The position numbers were made by a program, and so were the translations under genes. A stretch of 64,000 nt of DNA, taken from assembly GCA_028693035.1 (NCBI GenBank), contig JAQUWE010000005.1, forward strand, positions 1-64,000, given 5' to 3'. Shown piece after piece: positions 58,219 through 64,000 of the stretch. The stretch comes from Bacilli bacterium (GTDB lineage: Bacteria; Bacillota_I; Bacilli_A; RF39; UBA660). The notes under the pieces are model-generated. The model did not search any database. It had not been told where the DNA came from and saw only the letters and a list, made by a program, of their open reading frames with translations. Within the stretch, counting starts at the first letter, position 1, and the number at the start of each line of letters is the position of its first letter.

Positions 58219-58304
58219 GCAGGAATGGCGGAATGGTAGACGCGGTGGATTCAAAATCCACTGGTAGCAATACTGTGTGGGTTCAAGTCCCATTTCCTGT
58301 ACCA
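58219..58304 (+). tRNA. tRNA-Leu (CAA)
   Basis: gcaggaa...ttcctgt acceptor; anticodon loop ttCAAaa; long variable arm; CCA encoded. Confidence 0.95.
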
Positions 58305-58422
58305 AATAGAAAAATAAACCGTTTTATTACGGTTTTTCTTTTGCGCTCTATTTTGTATATCTATTTAAGAGAAAGTGTGCTATAATAAGTCGTCTTCAAG
58401 ACAAGAAACAAAGAGGTAAAAT

Positions 58423-59703
58423 ATGAAATTTGAAAAATTAGGTTTAAAGGATCCTTTATTAAAAACTTTAGAAAATGAAAAATATATAGAGGCAACTCCG
58501 ATACAAGAACAATCAATTCCCCTTATATTAAAAGGAAATGATTTATTAGGATGTGCCCAAACAGGAACAGGAAAAACAGCAGCTTTTTCTCTTCCGATTA
58601 TTCAAACTATGCATGAAAATGAAGCAAGTGGACATAAAAAAATTACTTTCTTAATTTTAACACCGACAAGAGAACTTGCTATGCAAATTAGAAATAATAT
58701 TAGAAAATATAGTTTAGGAACCAAATTAAAATGTAGTGTTATATTTGGTGGTGTCAATCAGCAATCACAAAAAGAAGTCTTAAAAAAAGGTGTGGATATT
58801 ATTGTTGCGACACCGGGAAGATTACTAGATTTAGTCAACCAGAAATTAGCAAGTTTAAGTGATGTTAAATATTTGGTATTGGATGAAGCAGACACTATGC
58901 TTGATATGGGATTTATCCACGATATTAAAAAAATTGTTAGCCGTATTCCTAAAGATAGACAAACATTATTATTTTCAGCAACGATGCCAGATAGTATTTT
59001 AGATTTAGCTAAAGGATTTTTAACGAACCCTAAAATTGTAAAAGTAGATCCTGTATCTTCAGCAGTTGATAAAATCAAACAAGAAGTTTATTTTGTAGAT
59101 AAGAAAAATAAAACAAATTTATTGGTATCAATTCTCAAAAAAGAAAGTATCAAAAGTGTACTTGTCTTTACTAGAACCAAACATGGTGCAAATAAACTTT
59201 CAGAATCTTTAGAGAAAGAAAAAATTAAAAGTGGTGTTATCCATGGTAATAAATCGCAAAGTGCGAGAGTAAAAGCATTAGAAGATTTTAAAACAGGAAA
59301 AACCAATATCTTAATCGCAACAGATATAGCAGCTAGAGGCATTGATATCAAAGATTTATCTCATGTTATCAATTATGAAATTCCAGAACAAGCAGAAACG
59401 TATGTACATAGAATTGGTAGAACTGCTCGTGCCGGAAAAGAAGGTATTGCTATTTCCCTTTGTGATATCAACGAAAAGAAAGATTTTATAGCAATTGAGA
59501 GATTGATTAAAAAAACAGTAGATATCAATGAAATTCATGATTTTCCAATGAAGAACCTAACACCTACAACTAAGATAAAAAATAACAATCAAAATAGAAA
59601 AAGTAATAATTCTAGAAAACAAACAGGCAATAAAGATTTTACAAAAAAGTCTCCAGCAAAAAAAGATTACAGAAGAAATAGACCTGGTAAACAAGGAAAA
59701 TAA
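58423..59703 (+). CDS. DEAD-box RNA helicase
   Basis: AQTGTGKTAAF; PTRELAMQI; VLDEADTML; SATMP; HRIGRTARAGKEG. Confidence 0.97.
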   Translation: MKFEKLGLKDPLLKTLENEKYIEATPIQEQSIPLILKGNDLLGCAQTGTGKTAAFSLPIIQTMHENEASGHKKITFLILTPTRELAMQIRNNIRKYSLGTKLKCSVIFGGVNQQSQKEVLKKGVDIIVATPGRLLDLVNQKLASLSDVKYLVLDEADTMLDMGFIHDIKKIVSRIPKDRQTLLFSATMPDSILDLAKGFLTNPKIVKVDPVSSAVDKIKQEVYFVDKKNKTNLLVSILKKESIKSVLVFTRTKHGANKLSESLEKEKIKSGVIHGNKSQSARVKALEDFKTGKTNILIATDIAARGIDIKDLSHVINYEIPEQAETYVHRIGRTARAGKEGIAISLCDINEKKDFIAIERLIKKTVDINEIHDFPMKNLTPTTKIKNNNQNRKSNNSRKQTGNKDFTKKSPAKKDYRRNRPGKQGK

Positions 59704-59805
59704 ACAATAGTATAGGCTTTTACAAAAAGAAGAAAAAATACTCCTATAAGTAGTATTTTTTTGTGCTTAAAAAACCTTTATGATATACTAGGAATAGGTG
59801 ATACT

Positions 59806-62268
59806 ATGAAAAAATTATGGCAAAAAGTAAAAATAAAAAAATATAGTATTTTATCTTTTTTATTACCCATTATTTTATTACTTACCTATTTTCTTTTTCA
59901 TAAGATTTCATATAAAGATTTATTTGTTTCAGATTTACAGGAACAGTATAGTAATTTTTTCTACTATTTAAAAAATGTATTAGAAGGAAAAGAATCTCTG
60001 TTTTATTCCTTTCATAAAGGAATGGGTGGTGAGATGTTAGGAACATTCTTTTACTATTTATCTTCACCTTTAAACTTGTTACTAATCATTATTCCAAAGT
60101 CATATATCTTTCCTTTTATTATTTTCTTGATTCTTTTTAAAATAGGTTTATCTAGTTTTACGATGCATCTTTTCCTGAAAAATATATTTCATAAACAGGA
60201 TATAGGAACTCTTTTATTTAGTTTACTTTACGCATTAATGGGATACACAACTCTTTATTATTTTAATATTATGTGGCTTGATATTGTCTATTTAGCGCCT
60301 CTTGTTTTATATGGAATTGATAGAGTTGTTGAAGGAAAAAGTCCCTTGTTTTATATTATATTTCTTTCTGTTTCTATAATAAGTCAATATTATATGGCTT
60401 ATATGTTATGCATAATGTGTGTTGTTTATTTTTTATATAAAATTTTTATAACAGATTTAATCAATAAAAAAACATATATAATAAGATTTATTATTTCTAC
60501 AATCCTATCCGTTTTACTCTGTAGTATAGGTTTATCTCCTATTATAAAAGAACTTTTGCTTGTAGATAGAGTGACTCTTTCTGTCACCACAGGGATAACA
60601 GACTTTAAAATTATTTTAGAATTTTTGCAAAGCTTCTTTTTAACAAGGCCTTCCCTTGTTCAAAATTACCAAAGTCCTGTTATGTACTTTACCATCCTAG
60701 GTATTTTTCTTGTTTGTTGTTATTTTTTAAACCCTAAAATAAATAAAAAAGAAAAAAGAATAAGTGGTATTACACTAGGGGTACTTTGTCTTGGTTATGT
60801 CTTTCCTTTTATAAATTTCGTATTACATGGTTTTTCTAATCCTGCCATTTTTAATTACAGATATTCCTTTTTAGTTGTTTTATTTCTATGCCGAATTGCT
60901 TATATTTCTTTTTCAAAAATAAAAGAATTTAATATAAAAAAACTATGGTTTGTTTCTTTTCTACTATTTCTCCTTTATATTGTAGCTACTTGTCTTATTA
61001 CAACTGAAATACCATATTTTCTAATTTTATTGAATTTGTTTTTTATCTTTTCATATCATATGTTCTTTAAAATAATTATTAAATACCAAAGTAAAAAATA
61101 TCAGTATGCCTTATTCTTTTTATGTATAATCGAACTTTTCCTACATTTAAAACTTTCTTTTATCACCAATCAAAACTTTGTAAAACCTTACCATTTATAT
61201 GATAAAAACGATGGTTTGTGTTATAAGTTAGAACAATTGGATCCATACTATAGGATAGAGGGAGAACTCTACAGTAGTAATGAAGATTTAATTTGTGGAA
61301 ATAGCAAGATAAGTGCATTTATTTCTACAAACAATAAAAAGGAAAGAGCTTTTCTTGAAAAGGTTGGTTTTGAAATGGGTCCTACCTATATAAAGAATCA
61401 CTATGGTAACATGCCATTAATGAACAGTCTTCTAGGTGTAAAGTATTTCTATAGCAAGCAACCAGTAACCCTACCTCCTTCTTTACAAATAAAAGAAATA
61501 CAAAAGAATTCTTTCTATTTATATCAAAACGACAATGCATTAAGTTTAGGATATGCTTTTGTACCTGGTCCTTATAAAAAAACACAAAATGAAAATTTAT
61601 TCTTATTCCAAAATAACTTTACAAAGTATTTAGGTGGGGATTCTGTTTTTGATAAGGTTAATTATCAAAAAATAGGAGATAACAAATATGAAATTATAGT
61701 AGAAAATGATGACCCCATTTACCTTTATTATAATAATTCTTATAACATAGAAATTTATATGGATGGTAAGAAAATGGAGATAGATGCCTATGCCCGTGAT
61801 AACACAGGTGAGAAAAAGAAGGGTGTTATTCCTCTTTATAATCTTCAACGTAAACAGAAGGTTGTTTTAGAAATTAAAGATTTTAATAAGCAAAATCAAA
61901 ATGAATTTTATTTATATACATTAAACATAGAGAAATACAATAAAATAATTGAACGATTAAAAGAAAATTCTTTAGAAATAACAAGTATGCAAAAGAATAA
62001 AGTAGAAGGTAATCTGCATGTAGACAAAGATAAGATGTTATTAATGACTATACCATATTCTAAAAACTTTACAGCTTATATAGATGGCAAAGAAGTAGAA
62101 ACAAAAGCTATATTTGATACCTTTTTAGGTATACAAGTTCCTAAAGGAAAACACCATATTACTTTTATATATAAAGACAATACAGTCTGGTATGGGGTTA
62201 TACTGAGTGGACTAGCTTCTGTACTGACTATTTTCTATTTAAAACAAGATAAAAAAATGTACAGATAA
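59806..62268 (+). CDS. YfhO family membrane protein
   Basis: DLFVSDLQEQYSNFFYYLKN, FHKGMGGEMLGTFFYYLSSPLNLL; multiple TMs. Confidence 0.88.
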   Translation: MKKLWQKVKIKKYSILSFLLPIILLLTYFLFHKISYKDLFVSDLQEQYSNFFYYLKNVLEGKESLFYSFHKGMGGEMLGTFFYYLSSPLNLLLIIIPKSYIFPFIIFLILFKIGLSSFTMHLFLKNIFHKQDIGTLLFSLLYALMGYTTLYYFNIMWLDIVYLAPLVLYGIDRVVEGKSPLFYIIFLSVSIISQYYMAYMLCIMCVVYFLYKIFITDLINKKTYIIRFIISTILSVLLCSIGLSPIIKELLLVDRVTLSVTTGITDFKIILEFLQSFFLTRPSLVQNYQSPVMYFTILGIFLVCCYFLNPKINKKEKRISGITLGVLCLGYVFPFINFVLHGFSNPAIFNYRYSFLVVLFLCRIAYISFSKIKEFNIKKLWFVSFLLFLLYIVATCLITTEIPYFLILLNLFFIFSYHMFFKIIIKYQSKKYQYALFFLCIIELFLHLKLSFITNQNFVKPYHLYDKNDGLCYKLEQLDPYYRIEGELYSSNEDLICGNSKISAFISTNNKKERAFLEKVGFEMGPTYIKNHYGNMPLMNSLLGVKYFYSKQPVTLPPSLQIKEIQKNSFYLYQNDNALSLGYAFVPGPYKKTQNENLFLFQNNFTKYLGGDSVFDKVNYQKIGDNKYEIIVENDDPIYLYYNNSYNIEIYMDGKKMEIDAYARDNTGEKKKGVIPLYNLQRKQKVVLEIKDFNKQNQNEFYLYTLNIEKYNKIIERLKENSLEITSMQKNKVEGNLHVDKDKMLLMTIPYSKNFTAYIDGKEVETKAIFDTFLGIQVPKGKHHITFIYKDNTVWYGVILSGLASVLTIFYLKQDKKMYR

Positions 62269-62358
62269 TGTACAAATATAGTATATAGAATATTTCATTG
62301 CATTTTTGTTTTCTTTTATGGTATAATGAAAAAAATAGATTGAAAGGTGGTGATAGGA

Positions 62359-62544
62359 TTGAAAGAGGCAGCAGGAGAAGCAAACATGACAGTAATTACT
62401 ATCATCTTGATAGGTGTTATTGTAGCAGTCGCAACACCTTTAATCACAAACATGATGAAAACATCTTCTCAAAGAAGTTGTTGTACAAACAATGGTGGTC
62501 AATGGACAAACAATGCATGTAAGGGAGCGTCAGCAACTTGCTAG
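62359..62544 (+). CDS. pilin-like small TM protein with Cys-rich C-terminus
   Basis: TTG start after aaaggtggtga: LKEAAGEANMTVITIILIGVIVAVATPLITNMMKTSSQRSCCTNNGGQWTNNACKGASATC. Confidence 0.6.
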   Translation: MKEAAGEANMTVITIILIGVIVAVATPLITNMMKTSSQRSCCTNNGGQWTNNACKGASATC

Positions 62545-62656
62545 TGAAAAATAGGTAGAATATATAGATTAATTTCTATATATTCTCCTTTATATTTTTT
62601 CTTGTGTATATCAGAAGGTATATAGAAGAAAATATATAAATAGAAAGGAGCCATTT

Positions 62657-63691
62657 ATGAATGTAATTATTGGAAATAAATATGCAGAAGCACTACAAGG
62701 ACTTAATGTAGATATTATTAAATCTTTAAATGGTGAATTTACAGTAGATGAAATTATCGCAACATTTAGAAATTTCTTTTACCAAAGAATTATCATTGAT
62801 ATTACAGCCATTAAAGATTATAAAAAAATAACAACACTACAAAAATTATCTATCTCTTTAGATATGGATAAAACCATTTTACTTTTAGATGAGTCTCCAG
62901 AAAGTTCTTCCCCTGCTTACTTATCTGATTTGGTTTCTATGGGTATTTATAACTTTACCAAAAATGTAGATGGTATTATGTACCTATATGAACATCCAAA
63001 TTCTTATAGAGATGTAGCGCAGTATCATCAATTCGAATCAGCAGAAGCGGGTAGAAATATCGCAAGCAATGGAATTGAAACCATTCAAGGATCTGCTGTT
63101 ACACCATTAACCGCACACTCTGGCATCAATAAACAAAGAATCATTGGTATTAAAAATGTTACAAAACAGTCTGGTGCTACAACCTTTACTTATATGGTTA
63201 AAAATCAATTAAAAAAATACTATAAAGTCGTCGCTATTGAAGTCGATAAAGGAGACTTTACTTTCTTCAGAGATACAGAACTTATTAGTACTTCTAGTGA
63301 TGAATTAGAAAGAACAATCGCAAGGAATAACAAAGCAGACGTTATTTTAGTAGATATGAATAGTAGTAAAACAGCCAAAGAACTTTGTACAGAAATTATT
63401 TATTTACTGGAGCCTTCTATTATTAAATTAAATAAAATGATGGCAATCAATGGTTCTATATTAAAATCACTTAAAAATGAAAAAGTTATTTTAAATCAAA
63501 GTTTACTTACCAGAAAAGATGTATTAGACTTTGAATATGAATCAGGATTAAAAGTATTCTATAATATGCCTCCTTTAGATGAAAGAGAAAAAAGTATCTT
63601 TATTCTAAATAAATTCTTAAGTAATTTAGGCTTTAATGTTATAGAAGAACAAGAAGACGATAAAAAACACAAATTATTTGGATGGTTATAA
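62657..63691 (+). CDS. CpaE/TadZ-like P-loop ATPase with degenerate Walker A
   Basis: receiver-like N-term; KNVTKQSGATTFTYMVKNQL; VVAIEVDKGDF; ADVILVDMNSS. Confidence 0.6.
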   Translation: MNVIIGNKYAEALQGLNVDIIKSLNGEFTVDEIIATFRNFFYQRIIIDITAIKDYKKITTLQKLSISLDMDKTILLLDESPESSSPAYLSDLVSMGIYNFTKNVDGIMYLYEHPNSYRDVAQYHQFESAEAGRNIASNGIETIQGSAVTPLTAHSGINKQRIIGIKNVTKQSGATTFTYMVKNQLKKYYKVVAIEVDKGDFTFFRDTELISTSSDELERTIARNNKADVILVDMNSSKTAKELCTEIIYLLEPSIIKLNKMMAINGSILKSLKNEKVILNQSLLTRKDVLDFEYESGLKVFYNMPPLDEREKSIFILNKFLSNLGFNVIEEQEDDKKHKLFGWL

Positions 63692-63719
63692 GCGAAGAAC
63701 AAGAGGAGTATATTATATC

Positions 63720-63912
63720 TTTTTTAAAGAAAGTCTATGTTTGATGGAAGTAGATAAAAAGATAGGATAGAAGGTAGCTTGGGAGCTGAATGTCTGAACA
63801 AAAAGTAAGATATTCCGTAGATATACGTTACATATTTGAGGCAAAGTAAAACTTTGTAAACTAAGGTGGTACCACGTAATCACGTCCTTATATGGATGTG
63901 ATTTTTTTTGTA
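63720..63912 (+). promoter_or_regulatory. T-box riboswitch upstream of a tRNA synthetase
   Basis: AAGGTGGTACCACG; terminator aatcacgtccttatatggatgtgatttttttt. Confidence 0.88.
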
Positions 63913-63979
63913 TATATAAGCATTTTTATTCGTATATAGGGTATACAAGAAATAGAATGTAAAAGAAGATGGTGATAAA

Positions 63980-64000
63980 ATGTTAGATAAGAAATATAAT
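63980..64000 (+). CDS. start of aminoacyl-tRNA synthetase, probably valS (truncated by window end)
   Basis: ATG...MLDKKYN after ggtgat RBS downstream of T-box; ValS N-termini often begin M-L-x-K-K-Y. Confidence 0.5.

Noticed and set aside
58758-59351. minus-strand ORFs opposite the DEAD-box helicase
   Set aside because: Shadow ORFs of a clear coding sequence.
1-64000. CRISPR array
   Set aside because: No regularly spaced direct repeats seen.

Overview
64 kb of a low-GC Firmicutes/Bacilli-like chromosome. TGA is used as a stop, and sporulation markers are present (CotJA/JB-like, CotJC, SpoIIID-like). The backbone is mostly housekeeping and metabolic: a rubredoxin-glutamate synthase fusion, sufCDSUB plus a DtxR-like regulator, metG and a valS start behind T-boxes, scpAB, rlmD, rluA-type, L-serine dehydratase, DEAD helicase, YfhO, and a CpaE/TadZ-like ATPase with a pilin-like micro-ORF. 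The accessory part starts at the 3' end of an intact tRNA-His (7291-7367). A 9.25 kb very AT-rich element lies between two copies of ATTTCGCCCCAT (7357 and 16610). It carries a large serine integrase, a small serine recombinase, a candidate HUH Rep protein, an XRE regulator, a PD-(D/E)xK-like nuclease, an ADP-ribosylglycohydrolase and membrane/coiled-coil proteins. Next to it is a TIGR04141/DUF6119 - C5-methyltransferase - putative REase locus and a broken Hanks-type kinase. A run of single genes (Nudix, transglutaminase-like, GNAT) follows, each separated by a degenerate tRNA-3'-end-like repeat plus a hairpin terminator. The most interesting signals are this repeat family and cassette-like layout, the tRNA-His element, the three transglutaminase-like paralogs (one fused to an ADP-ribosyltransferase-like domain), the suf operator palindromes with a Cys-tailed DtxR protein, and the pilin-like/TadZ-like pair. 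All assignments are from reading motifs by eye; no database search was possible.
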